Of a DNA stretch of 64,000 nucleotides, positions 29,135-37,956 are shown piece after piece. The notes beneath the pieces are model-generated. The model ran no database searches, had not been told where the DNA came from, and saw only the letters and a program-made list of their open reading frames with translations. Source of the DNA: Gordonia tangerina (GTDB taxonomy: Bacteria > Actinomycetota > Actinomycetes > Mycobacteriales > Mycobacteriaceae). The DNA lies in assembly GCF_021556435.1 (NCBI RefSeq), contig NZ_JAKGCU010000009.1, positions 62,001 to 126,000 on the forward strand, in the 5' to 3' direction. The translations under genes and the position numbers were made by a program. Each line of letters starts with the position of its first letter. Positions within the stretch are counted from its first letter, which is position 1.

Positions 29135-30280
29135 ATGACTACCGGAGTTGTACCCACCGAATCGGCGGTTCGCGCCGCGCTCAGCAAGGTCAATGATCCC
29201 GAAATCGGCAAACCCATCACCGACCTGGGGATGGTCGGGTCCGTCGCGGTCAACGACGATGCGAGTGTCGACATCGTCGTCCTGTTGACCACCTCGGGCT
29301 GCCCGATGCGTACCGAGATCAGCGGCCGGGTGGAAAGCGCAGTGGCCGACGTGCCCGACGTCGGTACGGTCCGCGTCGAGCTCGGCGTGATGGACGACGA
29401 ACAGCGCACCGAGCTCCGCAAGAAGCTTCGAGGCGACAAGGCCGAGCCGGTGATCCCGTTTGCGCAGCCCGGCTCGCTGACCCGCGTCTACGCGGTCGCC
29501 TCCGGCAAGGGCGGCGTCGGCAAGTCGAGCGTGACGGTCAATCTCGCCGTTGCACTCGCTGAACGCGGTCTCAGCGTGGGTGTCCTCGACGCCGACATCT
29601 ATGGGCACTCGGTACCCCGCATGCTGGGCAGCGATGCCAAGCCGACCCAGGTCGAGCGGATGATCATGCCGCCGCAGAGTCACGGCGTACGGTTCATCTC
29701 GATCGGCCAGTTCACCGACGGCAACACCCCGGTGACCTGGCGTGGCCCCATGCTGCATCGCGCACTGCAACAGTTCCTCGCCGATGTCTACTGGGGCGAC
29801 CTCGACGTCCTGCTGCTCGATCTGCCACCCGGCACCGGCGATGTGGCCATCTCGATCGCTCAGCTCATCCCCGGGGCGGAGATCCTGGTGGTGACGACGC
29901 CGCAGCAGGCCGCCGCCGAAGTCGCCGAGCGTGCCGGTGCCATCGCGTTGCAGACCCGCCAGAAGATCTTGGGCGTGGTGGAGAACATGTCCTGGATGGA
30001 GCTGCCGGACGGCTCCCGGATGGAGCCGTTCGGGTCCGGTGGCGGGGAGAGGGTCGCCGAACGGCTCACCCGAGCGGTCGGCGCCCAGGTCGAGCTGCTG
30101 GGACAGGTTCCGCTGGAGACGACCTTGCGCGAAGGCGGCGACTCCGGTGTGCCGGTTGTGCTCTCGTCCCCGGACTCGACGTCGGGGTCGGCGTTGCGTG
30201 CCATCGCCGAAAAACTGGCGGTCCGGCGCCGTGGGCTCGCCGGGATGAGTCTCGGTATCGACACCACTCGGCACGCCTGA
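29135..30280 (+). CDS. mrp: Mrp/ApbC-type P-loop ATPase (Fe-S carrier family)
   Basis: 381 aa. N-terminal DUF59/MIP18 domain (about 8-90, VNDPEIGKPITDLGMV, TSGCPM) then a deviant Walker A SGKGGVGKSSVTVNLA and Mrp signature DADIYGHSVPRM. Homologues carry and transfer Fe-S clusters. The C-terminal CxxC of E. coli ApbC that would bridge a cluster is absent: the equivalent segment reads ENMSWMELPDGSRMEPFG. ATG 29135 is chosen with GGCAGGTG upstream. Convergent with tatB after 15 bases. Confidence 0.93.
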   Translation: MTTGVVPTESAVRAALSKVNDPEIGKPITDLGMVGSVAVNDDASVDIVVLLTTSGCPMRTEISGRVESAVADVPDVGTVRVELGVMDDEQRTELRKKLRGDKAEPVIPFAQPGSLTRVYAVASGKGGVGKSSVTVNLAVALAERGLSVGVLDADIYGHSVPRMLGSDAKPTQVERMIMPPQSHGVRFISIGQFTDGNTPVTWRGPMLHRALQQFLADVYWGDLDVLLLDLPPGTGDVAISIAQLIPGAEILVVTTPQQAAAEVAERAGAIALQTRQKILGVVENMSWMELPDGSRMEPFGSGGGERVAERLTRAVGAQVELLGQVPLETTLREGGDSGVPVVLSSPDSTSGSALRAIAEKLAVRRRGLAGMSLGIDTTRHA

Positions 30281-30295
30281 CCGGCAACAGACGGC

Positions 30296-30754
30296 TCAGG
30301 TGGCGTCCCAGTCGCTGACGCGGTGACCGCGCACCGTCGGCGCCGATGAGTCTGCGTCACCGTCCGTCGATGACCTGGCATCGGTGACAGGATCCGGCAG
30401 CGGCCGGGAGACCGGTTTGATCTGCGGGGTCTCGGTGGTGGTGCGGTCCACCGTGGTCGCGTCGAGTCCGAGGTTGAACACCGAGTCGTCGCCGTCGAGC
30501 AGGTGTTTGGTGACCACGGCGCGCGGAGTCATGCCGCGCAGTTCGTTGAGATCGGACAACGGCTTGCGCAGGTCGTCGAACTCGGGGCCGAGTTCGTTCT
30601 TGAGTTGGTCGGTGGCGCCGGTCGCGTAATCACGGACCTGCCGCAACGACTTCATCGTCCAGGACACTGCACCCGGGAGCCGTTCCGGCCCGAGGATGAT
30701 GAGACCGGCGGCCAGCAGTACGGCGATCTCACCCCAACCGATGCTGCTGAACAT
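30296..30754 (-). CDS. tatB: Sec-independent translocase subunit TatB
   Basis: 152 aa. Single N-terminal helix with the TatA/B motif ([20 protein letters not shown] then GPERLPG) and amphipathic helix, followed by a long charged tail, as in TatB. TatB works with TatC to receive folded twin-arginine substrates. It lies directly after htrA and sigE/rseA on the same strand, the mycobacterial order. Confidence 0.95.
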   Translation of the reverse strand: MFSSIGWGEIAVLLAAGLIILGPERLPGAVSWTMKSLRQVRDYATGATDQLKNELGPEFDDLRKPLSDLNELRGMTPRAVVTKHLLDGDDSVFNLGLDATTVDRTTTETPQIKPVSRPLPDPVTDARSSTDGDADSSAPTVRGHRVSDWDAT

Positions 30755-30803
30755 TGTGCTTCCCCATCGCTCGTGCCCGCTGCCGTACCGTCAGGCGGTC
30801 TGG

Positions 30804-32417
30804 TCAATCACTGGCGGGCGTCATCGTACCGGTGAAGGTCCGCCCGTTACGCCAGTATGTGAAGGGCACCGTGTCGTCGATCTTCGCGGTGCGGACCGCC
30901 ACGGTCAATTCGTCGGCACTCTCGATGGTCCGCTCGTTGAACGAGGTGATCACGTCGTCCTCGCGCACACCGGCCTGGTCGGCCGGTCCGCCGGCGACCA
31001 CGTTGCGCACCTGTGCCCCCAACACCCGGTCGTTGCGCACCGAACTGGCGTTGACACCGATCTGCGGATGACGGACCTCGCCGTTGCGGATCAACGTCTG
31101 CGCGATCGGCACCACCTGGTTGATCGGGATCGCGAAGCCGAGGCCGATCGACCCGCCGCCGGGCACCAGTCCGGCGGTGTTGATACCCACCACCTCGGCG
31201 TCGTCGTCGACCAGCGGGCCGCCGGAGTTACCCGGGTTGATCGCCGCATCGGTCTGGATGGCATCGATCACGGCGTCGGTGTCGGATTCCGCATCGGGTC
31301 GCAGCGGCACCGGACGGTGCAAGGCGCTGACGATGCCACTGGTCACGGTACGGTCGAGACCCAACGGCGAGCCGAAGGCGACGACTTCCTGCCCGATCTG
31401 CAGATCGTCGGAATTGCCGATCGTCGACACCTTCAGGTTGTCGACATTGTCCACCTTGACCACGGCCAGGTCGGTCTTGGTGTCACGGCCGACGATGCGC
31501 GCGGGCACCCGCCGACGGTCGAAGAAGACGGCTTCGAGTTTCGCGTTGCGGTCGTTGGCGGCCATCGCGATGACGTGGTTGTTGGTCACGATGTAGCCGT
31601 TCTCGTCGATCACGAAGCCGGATCCGGTGCCCACCGAACTCGAGGTCCGGACATCGAGTGCCACCACCGACTTCTCCACCGCCCGCGCAACATTCGCGAC
31701 CGGAGACCGGGGTTCGGCGTCATCGTCGGACTCGCCGGTGGACAGCCGTACGGAGTCGGAGTTGAGTGGTGAGACGACCTCGGCCGTCCATCGACCCATC
31801 AGGCCCCCGACCAGGCCCACCAACAATGCCAGCACCGCCAGTGTCGCGAGCACATGCCAACTCACACGTCGGCCGAAGAGGATGTCCCGGATACCGAGCC
31901 TGGGTCCGGCTTCGGTCGGCTCGGCGCTCGTCGGTGCGGTGAGCGCCGGATCGGCCAGGGCCACCCTGGACTCCGGGTCACGCCAGGGATCCGGCGGGGC
32001 CGACGGAGCCTCGTCCCGGCCATAGGACGCAAGCGGATCACGCTGCAGGGTCTCGGTCTCCCCGGCCGGACGGCCGAACGCCTCTGCGAGTACCGGATCC
32101 GGCGCGGAGATCTCCGGGACCGGCCGATCGTTGGGCGACTCGGGTGACTCCGTGAAGGAACCCGCCACCCCGTCGGGCCGGCCGAACACCGCTGCAGTCT
32201 GGGGTGAGACCGCGGCGCGATGCGGACCGGATGGGCCGCCGGCCGATGTGTGGGTGGTCTCGCCGTATATGTCGCCGGTGGCGTCGTCGCCCCACACGGA
32301 GTCGTCGGCTTCGCTGAGCGCGTCGTTCGTCGGCTGCGCGCCGGCCGTCTGCTCAGTCGTGGCGCCCTCGGCGGCCCTGTTCGCCTGATCGACTGCGTCG
32401 TCCCTACTACCGTCCAC
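30804..32417 (-). CDS. htrA: HtrA/DegP-type membrane serine protease
   Basis: 537 aa. A long disordered cytoplasmic N-terminal part (1-185), one helix (about 186-208), then an extracytoplasmic trypsin-like protease with triad His281 (VTNNHVIAM), Asp316 (KTDLAVVKVD) and Ser398 (NPGNSGGPL), then a PDZ domain (about 445-535). It degrades misfolded envelope proteins and in mycobacteria its homologue acts in the SigE stress circuit. Located 3 bases after rseA. Confidence 0.94.
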   Translation of the reverse strand: MDGSRDDAVDQANRAAEGATTEQTAGAQPTNDALSEADDSVWGDDATGDIYGETTHTSAGGPSGPHRAAVSPQTAAVFGRPDGVAGSFTESPESPNDRPVPEISAPDPVLAEAFGRPAGETETLQRDPLASYGRDEAPSAPPDPWRDPESRVALADPALTAPTSAEPTEAGPRLGIRDILFGRRVSWHVLATLAVLALLVGLVGGLMGRWTAEVVSPLNSDSVRLSTGESDDDAEPRSPVANVARAVEKSVVALDVRTSSSVGTGSGFVIDENGYIVTNNHVIAMAANDRNAKLEAVFFDRRRVPARIVGRDTKTDLAVVKVDNVDNLKVSTIGNSDDLQIGQEVVAFGSPLGLDRTVTSGIVSALHRPVPLRPDAESDTDAVIDAIQTDAAINPGNSGGPLVDDDAEVVGINTAGLVPGGGSIGLGFAIPINQVVPIAQTLIRNGEVRHPQIGVNASSVRNDRVLGAQVRNVVAGGPADQAGVREDDVITSFNERTIESADELTVAVRTAKIDDTVPFTYWRNGRTFTGTMTPASD

Positions 32418-32420
32418 CTG

Positions 32421-32996
32421 TCAGCGGCCCCGCCAACGGCTCATCCGCGCACGCGTCGAACCCGATTCGAAGGCATCGGTGGGCATATTCGGCCGCGCCG
32501 ATCCGCCGTCGGCCGGATCGAAACCGACGCGATCGGTCGGTGTATCCGACGACATGGCGGTGACGTCGATCTCGCGAGTGGGGATCTGGCTCAGCTGACC
32601 GAGCAGCCCGGCGGGCATGGACACGTCGCCGGCGGCCCGCAGCCGGGTGCGAGCGGTCACCTGCGCGTCGACCGCGGCCATGCATTCGCGACACTGCGCG
32701 AGATGTTGCGTGGCGCGCAGGTGAGCTGTCATCCCGAGTTCGGCGTCGACAAAGGCGGCGACGGCCTCCGCGGCGAGATGCTCGGTGGAGGCGAATCGGC
32801 GTCCCCCGGCCGTTCCCGGCGCTCGATAGTCGCGATTGGGCGCCAACGAGGCGGTCACCGGAGTCCAGGTGGCGGGGTTCCATGAGGATCGTCGGCGTCG
32901 TCGGAGATCGGATGTGGGAAGCGGGCCATCGATGCCCCATCCCGGTTGCCGCGAGTCCGGTTGCCCCGAGGTTGGCCTTCCTCGGCTCATCTCCAT
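32421..32996 (-). CDS. rseA: Anti-sigma-E factor RseA (zinc ZAS type)
   Basis: 191 aa. Contains the zinc anti-sigma motif HLAQCREC (His98, Cys102, Cys105) inside a helical domain, with a long disordered region on each side and no membrane helix, as in mycobacterial RseA. It would hold SigE inactive and release it under redox or envelope stress. ATG 32996 has AGAGAGGTGA upstream. Stands 200 bases after sigE and 3 bases before htrA. Confidence 0.9.
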   Translation of the reverse strand: MEMSRGRPTSGQPDSRQPGWGIDGPLPTSDLRRRRRSSWNPATWTPVTASLAPNRDYRAPGTAGGRRFASTEHLAAEAVAAFVDAELGMTAHLRATQHLAQCRECMAAVDAQVTARTRLRAAGDVSMPAGLLGQLSQIPTREIDVTAMSSDTPTDRVGFDPADGGSARPNMPTDAFESGSTRARMSRWRGR

Positions 32997-33195
32997 CTGA
33001 CGTTCACCTCTCTCGCCCTGTGCCTCACGTCACCTGCTGATCGGCGGCGCCGCCACCGATACTCCGATGGCAATCGCGCGGAGTGTGACAACGCGCGGCC
33101 ACCCAGCCTATCCGAAGATGACAACGAAGCCCGGGCGGCCGCGGTTCCCGGGATCTGCAGATGCCTGGCGTCCGCAGATGTCAGGGACGAGGCCG

Positions 33196-33834
33196 CTAGG
33201 AGGAACCGACGGCGACCGAGCGACTGCTGGTGTGACCGCGGGCATTGAGGTGGTCACGGATCGCCTGGCGGCCACGATGGATGCGGCTGCGCACCGTACC
33301 CAGTTTCACACCGAGCGTCGCGGAGATCTCTTCGTAGGACAACCCCTCGATGTCGCAGAGCACCACGGCGGCGCGGAACTCGGGCGGCAACGCGTCGAGC
33401 GCGTCCTGCAAGTCGGGGTCGAGGTTGGCGTCGTGGAAGATCTGCTGCGGATCGGGGGTGTCCGCGGGCACCCGGTCGTACTCCTCGGGCAGGGCTTCCA
33501 TCCGGATCTTGCTCCGCCGGCGCACCATGTCCAGGAACAGGTTGGTGGTGATGCGGTGCAGCCAGCCCTCGAATGTGCCGGGCTTGTAGTTGGACAGGGA
33601 CCGGAAGACCCGGATGAACGTCTCCTGCGTGAGGTCTTCGGCATCATGCTGATTGCCGGACAGCCGATAGGCGAGCCGGTACACACGATCGGCGTGTTCG
33701 CGCACCAGTTCGTCCCATGACGGCATCAGATTGCCGTCGCCGGTTGCGTCGAAGCCGGCAGTGCCGGCGGGGACGACGTCTGCAGACCCCAGGGGATCAG
33801 TCATGTTGAGTGGCCAGTTCCCTTCCCCGGTCAT
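33196..33834 (-). CDS. sigE: ECF RNA polymerase sigma factor SigE
   Basis: 212 aa from the chosen ATG. Region 2: [36 protein letters not shown]; region 4: [40 protein letters not shown], nearly identical to mycobacterial SigE. It controls envelope and surface stress response. The open frame extends upstream to 34059, so the N terminus is uncertain; another ATG lies at 33804. Mycobacterial sigE also uses several starts, so more than one form is possible. The 236-base region to the divergent methyltransferase would hold its promoters. Confidence 0.95.
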   Translation of the reverse strand: MTGEGNWPLNMTDPLGSADVVPAGTAGFDATGDGNLMPSWDELVREHADRVYRLAYRLSGNQHDAEDLTQETFIRVFRSLSNYKPGTFEGWLHRITTNLFLDMVRRRSKIRMEALPEEYDRVPADTPDPQQIFHDANLDPDLQDALDALPPEFRAAVVLCDIEGLSYEEISATLGVKLGTVRSRIHRGRQAIRDHLNARGHTSSRSVAVGSS

Positions 33835-34070
33835 CTCATCGGATGACGGATGTTCACGATGGTAAACCAGGACCCTCGCCAAACTATTCCGCCGGGCGAG
33901 GACATCGCTGATTGAAACCCTCTCCCATCGTGTTGTGGTCGCCGTATGAGAGACCTGAGGTTTCGCTGAGGATGTCTGGCCGGTCGACAAATGGGGCCTG
34001 ACCACGCCGTTCTGTACCACGAGTGGCGCGCCGCGCACGGAAAGGCCACGCGGGGACATAACCTCGAAGG

Positions 34071-34739
34071 GTGACGGATTCAGAAGGAGGCGCCGACGAT
34101 GCGGCCGCCTCGGCGGGCAACACGCTGATCGACTATGCCGAATCTGCGATCGTCGAGGACGACGCCTTGCTGGCGGCCCGCGCCCGGGCCGACGAGCTGG
34201 GTGCCGCGGCCGTCGCGCCGGCGGTGGGTGCGTTGCTGGCGCTGTTGGCGCGCAGCTGCGACGCCCATGCGGTCGTCGAGATCGGGACCGGGGTCGGCGT
34301 GAGCGGATTGTGGTTGCTCAACGGCATGGCCTCGGACGGTGTGCTGACCACCATCGACCCGGAGCCCGAGCATCATCGCGCAGCCCGCCAGTCGTTCGCC
34401 GGCGCCGACATCGCCTCGGGCCGCACTCGGCTGATCAACGGCACCCCGCGCGACGTGCTGCCGCGACTCGCCGACGAGTCCTATGACCTGGTCTTCGTCG
34501 ACGGGCCACTGATCGACCACCCCCGGCACGTGACCGAGGCGGTGCGCATGCTGCGGCCCGGCGGCGTGGTGGTGGTGCACAATGCGACCGCGGGTGGCGC
34601 CGTCGCCGACCCCACCCGCACGGAACCCGCCGCGGTCGCCGCACGCGAGGCCGCATTGCTGATCGCCGACGACGAGCGCCTACTGCCGGTGGTGATCCCG
34701 CTCGGGGCGGGTGTGCTGGCTGCCGCCAAAGCGCGCTAG
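34071..34739 (+). CDS. O-methyltransferase (class I SAM)
   Basis: 222 aa. SAM motif [17 protein letters not shown], motif II with [10 protein letters not shown], acidic DLVFVDGPL and [11 protein letters not shown], as in catechol-O-methyltransferase-like bacterial enzymes. Matches Rv1220c next to sigE in mycobacteria. Acceptor unknown. GTG start. Convergent with manB, and the gap marks the joint between two blocks of mycobacterial gene order. Confidence 0.9.
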   Translation: MTDSEGGADDAAASAGNTLIDYAESAIVEDDALLAARARADELGAAAVAPAVGALLALLARSCDAHAVVEIGTGVGVSGLWLLNGMASDGVLTTIDPEPEHHRAARQSFAGADIASGRTRLINGTPRDVLPRLADESYDLVFVDGPLIDHPRHVTEAVRMLRPGGVVVVHNATAGGAVADPTRTEPAAVAAREAALLIADDERLLPVVIPLGAGVLAAAKAR

Positions 34740-34761
34740 AGTCGCCCCTCGGTCCTGTCGA

Positions 34762-35868
34762 TCAGACGTCGGTCGAGAACCGAACTCCGTTGTCGGGCAG
34801 CTGGACCCCCGGCCACACGCGGGCGCCGCGGAGTAGTTCGCAACGGGCGCCGACGTCGGCACCATCACCGATCACGGTGTCGCGGACGAGCGCGCGGGGA
34901 CCCAGCCGGGCACCGAAGCCGACGATGCTGCGTTCCACCACTGCCCCGGCCTCGACGACCGCCCCGTCGAAGATGACGGCGCCGTCGAGGCGGGCGCGCG
35001 GACCGATCTCGGCGCCGCGGCCGACCACCGTGCCGCCGATCAGCACCGCGCCGGGTGCCACGCCGGCACCTTCGTGCACGAGCGATTCACCTCGGCGGTC
35101 ACCGAGCGCCGGCGATGGGGCGATGCCGCGGACGAGGTCGGCCGACCCACGGACGAAGTCTTCCGGCGTACCCATGTCCCGCCAGTAGGCGTGGTCGGCG
35201 TGAGCCTGGATGTGCCGACCGTCGGCGAGCAGCTTGGGAAACACCTCGCGCTCCACCGACACCGGTCGGCCCGGTTCGATCTCCTCGATCACCGCACGCC
35301 GGAAAACGTAGGTACCGGCGTTGATCTGATCGGTCGGCGGGTCCTGGGTCTTCTCCAGGAAGTCGGTGACCCGGCCGGTGTCGTCGGTGGGCACGCAGCC
35401 GAAGGCGCGCGGATCGCTCACCGACACCAGGTGCATGGTGACGTCGGCCCCACTGCGCCGATGTGTGGCAAGGACCTCACGGACGTCGGTGCCGCCGAGG
35501 ACGTCACCGTTGAACACGAGGATGGTGTCGGCGGTGAGTTGGTCGAGCACGTTGCGGATGGCCCCACCGGTGCCGAGCGGCTCGGTTTCGGTGACATAGG
35601 TCAGGTTCAGTCCGAGCTTCGATCCGTCGCCGTAGTACTCGGAGAACACGTGGGCCTGGAAGGAGGTGCCCAGCACCACGTCGACGATGCCGGCTTCCCT
35701 GATGCGGGAGAGCAGATGCGTGAGGAACGGCACGCCGGCCGTCGGCAGCATCGGCTTGGGTGCCGACAACGTCAGCGGACGTAACCGCGTGCCTTTCCCG
35801 CCGACGAGTACCACGGCCTGCACGCCGTCGCCTCCCGACGGCGCGTCGACTGGGTTGTCACTGGTCAT
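34762..35868 (-). CDS. manB: Mannose-1-phosphate guanylyltransferase
   Basis: 368 aa. N-terminal nucleotidyltransferase (VVLVGGKGTRLRPLT, LGTGGAIRNV, FNGDVLGGTD) plus a C-terminal left-handed beta-helix of hexapeptide repeats (about 255-355). It makes GDP-mannose for lipomannan, PIMs and glycoproteins; homologue Rv3264c. ATG 35868 has GAGGAGGAAG immediately upstream. Overlaps wbbL by 11 bases in the rmlD-wbbL-manB operon. Confidence 0.92.
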   Translation of the reverse strand: MTSDNPVDAPSGGDGVQAVVLVGGKGTRLRPLTLSAPKPMLPTAGVPFLTHLLSRIREAGIVDVVLGTSFQAHVFSEYYGDGSKLGLNLTYVTETEPLGTGGAIRNVLDQLTADTILVFNGDVLGGTDVREVLATHRRSGADVTMHLVSVSDPRAFGCVPTDDTGRVTDFLEKTQDPPTDQINAGTYVFRRAVIEEIEPGRPVSVEREVFPKLLADGRHIQAHADHAYWRDMGTPEDFVRGSADLVRGIAPSPALGDRRGESLVHEGAGVAPGAVLIGGTVVGRGAEIGPRARLDGAVIFDGAVVEAGAVVERSIVGFGARLGPRALVRDTVIGDGADVGARCELLRGARVWPGVQLPDNGVRFSTDV

Positions 35869-36799
35869 GGCTTCCTCCTCGGTGTCGTTCCCCAGACCTG
35901 CGGGCCGCGATGACCGCGACCCGCGAACGCAGTGCGAGTCCGATCCGCAACGCGAGCCGCACCGGCGCCTGCAACACCCCGGGGTGTCGGTCTGCCTGAA
36001 AGCGGTACGCGCTGCGGTGATGGGCGGGCAACATGGCGTCCGGATCACGTCCGGCCGCATGCCCCTTGGTGTGCACGACCTCCGCGCCGGGCACGTAGAC
36101 GTTGAGCCAACCGGCCCGACCGAGCCGGTCGCCGAGATCCACGTCCTCCATGTACATGAAGTACCGGGAGTCGAAGCCCTGCACCGAGTCGAACGCCGCC
36201 CTCCGCACCAGCAGGCACGACCCCGACAGCCACCCGACGGACCGTTCGCTGGGCTCGGCGTTGTCGGCGCGATAGGCCGTCGTCCACGGATTCGACTTCC
36301 AGATCGAGCCGAAAACGGCGTGTCCGGCGCCGGAGATCAAATCGGGTACACGGCGCGCGGATGGGTAGACCGAGCCGTCCGGTTCGCGGATCAGCGGACC
36401 AAGCGAACCGGCACGGGGCCACCGTCGGGCCGCCGCGAGGAGTTCGTCGAGCGAGCCGGGCGACCACTCGACGTCGGGGTTGGCCACTGCGATGAACTCG
36501 ACGGACGGGTCGAGTTCGGCGACGGCCCGATTGATGCCGCCGCCATAGCCGATGTTCCCGCCGGTGTGGACCAGCGTCACGTTGTCGTGTTCGCGGGCTG
36601 CCGTCTCCGGCGCACCATCGGTGGAACCGTTGTCGGCGATGACGACTCGCGGCGGTGGCGCCGACGTGGCCTTCGCCAAACTCTCCAGGAAGGTCGAGAG
36701 ATGCCTCCCCGACGAATACGTCACCGTCACGACGGCCAACTCAGCGGTCACCGGGTAAGGGTAACCAACGTCGACGGATGTCCTGCGCGGCTGCGACAC
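35858..36799 (-). CDS. wbbL: Rhamnosyltransferase WbbL
   Basis: 313 aa GT2 enzyme that adds L-rhamnose from dTDP-rhamnose to GlcNAc-PP-decaprenol, building the arabinogalactan linker. Motifs: VTVTYSSGRHLSTFL, VIADNGSTDGAPE, NPDVEWSPG and FMYMEDVDLGDRL. Homologue of Rv3265c. A GTG at 36751 (VTAELAVVTVTYS) would be closer to the family start and is a credible alternative. Between rmlD and manB on the same strand. Confidence 0.92.
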   Translation of the reverse strand: MSQPRRTSVDVGYPYPVTAELAVVTVTYSSGRHLSTFLESLAKATSAPPPRVVIADNGSTDGAPETAAREHDNVTLVHTGGNIGYGGGINRAVAELDPSVEFIAVANPDVEWSPGSLDELLAAARRWPRAGSLGPLIREPDGSVYPSARRVPDLISGAGHAVFGSIWKSNPWTTAYRADNAEPSERSVGWLSGSCLLVRRAAFDSVQGFDSRYFMYMEDVDLGDRLGRAGWLNVYVPGAEVVHTKGHAAGRDPDAMLPAHHRSAYRFQADRHPGVLQAPVRLALRIGLALRSRVAVIAARRSGERHRGGSHDQ

Positions 36800-36802
36800 G
36801 TG

Positions 36803-37723
36803 TCAGTCCACCGAAGCGTGATCGAGCGTCACGGCGGCATGCAGGGCTGCCCGCCAGTCACGCAATGGGGCCAGGCCCGCCTCGGCCCACGCGGTCGGCG
36901 ACAACACTGAGTACGCCGGTCGCGGCGCGGGACGAGGGAACTGCGCGGTGGTGCACGGATGCACCCGGTCCGGATCGGCCCCCACCTCGGCGAACACCGC
37001 GCGTGCCACGGCGAACCAGGTGACGCTGCCGGAATTGGTGGCGTGCAGCACCGCGCCGGCCACCCTCCGGTCGCGGCCGCGCGCCGCGAGTTCCCAGAGC
37101 CCGGCCGCCAGATCTGCGGCGTAGGTGGGCGATCCGGTCTGGTCGTCGACCACCGACACCGTGTCGCGGGACGACTCCAGGCGCCGCATGGTGCCGACGA
37201 AGTCACGACTGTTCGGACCGCCGGTGTAGACCCACGCGGTCCGCACGATCGTGGTGGCCGGATCGAGCTCGACGGCGAGTTGCTCGCCGGCGAGTTTGGA
37301 CGCGCCGTACACCGTCTCCGGGGTACCCGTGACGTCGCCGGGTTGGTACGGCTGCGTGCGGCGTGGGGCGGTGGTGGTCGCCGCCGCGCCGGCGAAGACG
37401 TAGTCGGTCGAGACGTGGATCAGCCAGGCCCCCGCCGCACGCGTTGCTCGCGCGAGATTCGCCGGTCCGTCGCGGTTGATCGCGTAGGCGCGGGCGGTGT
37501 CGGACTCCGCACCGTCTACGTCGGTGTAGGCCGCACAGTTGAGCACCACATCACCCGGCCCCAGATCGGACAACGCCGTGGACACCGACACCGCGTCGGC
37601 GATGTCGACGTCAGCCGACCCCAGCGCACGTATGTTGGCGGGCGCATCCGCGTCGGCCCGCAGCGCGGTGCCGAGCTGTCCGGTCGCACCGATGACGAAG
37701 AACGTCGGACTCATGGCTGCCAT
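36803..37723 (-). CDS. rmlD: dTDP-4-dehydrorhamnose reductase
   Basis: 306 aa, last step of dTDP-L-rhamnose synthesis. N-terminal GATGQLGTAL Rossmann motif, STDYVFAG, and catalytic YGASKLAGE. Homologue of Rv3266c. ATG 37714 nine bases inside is an equally likely start. First gene of the operon with wbbL and manB; divergent from the LCP gene with paired TGGCGT sites between them. Confidence 0.93.
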   Translation of the reverse strand: MAAMSPTFFVIGATGQLGTALRADADAPANIRALGSADVDIADAVSVSTALSDLGPGDVVLNCAAYTDVDGAESDTARAYAINRDGPANLARATRAAGAWLIHVSTDYVFAGAAATTTAPRRTQPYQPGDVTGTPETVYGASKLAGEQLAVELDPATTIVRTAWVYTGGPNSRDFVGTMRRLESSRDTVSVVDDQTGSPTYAADLAAGLWELAARGRDRRVAGAVLHATNSGSVTWFAVARAVFAEVGADPDRVHPCTTAQFPRPAPRPAYSVLSPTAWAEAGLAPLRDWRAALHAAVTLDHASVD

Positions 37724-37792
37724 CGTGCCGCACGCGGGCCGCCCGGACGCGATGGCGGTCGGTGATGTGAGTCTCGCGGGACTGCTACGGCG

Positions 37793-37859
37793 TGGCGTTC
37801 CCGGATTTCCTACGCCACTTCAATAGCCTGGCGTCAGAACTGCAACATCTGAAACGCCA
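37793..37859. promoter_or_regulatory. Two TGGCGT/ACGCCA inverted repeats in the rmlD-LCP promoter region
   Basis: TGGCGT at 37793 with ACGCCA at 37812 (arms extend to GTGGCGT/ACGCCAC), and TGGCGT at 37829 with ACGCCA at 37854. Four copies of one half-site in 67 bases between divergent cell-wall genes suggest an operator pair; the protein is unknown. Confidence 0.45.
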
Positions 37860-37956
37860 ACATCACCGACATCTGCACACACATGCGTCACACCCAACAG
37901 TGACCGGCATGCCAGCAGAGCCGTGGTGACCGACGACGAAAGGTGATGACCCGCTC

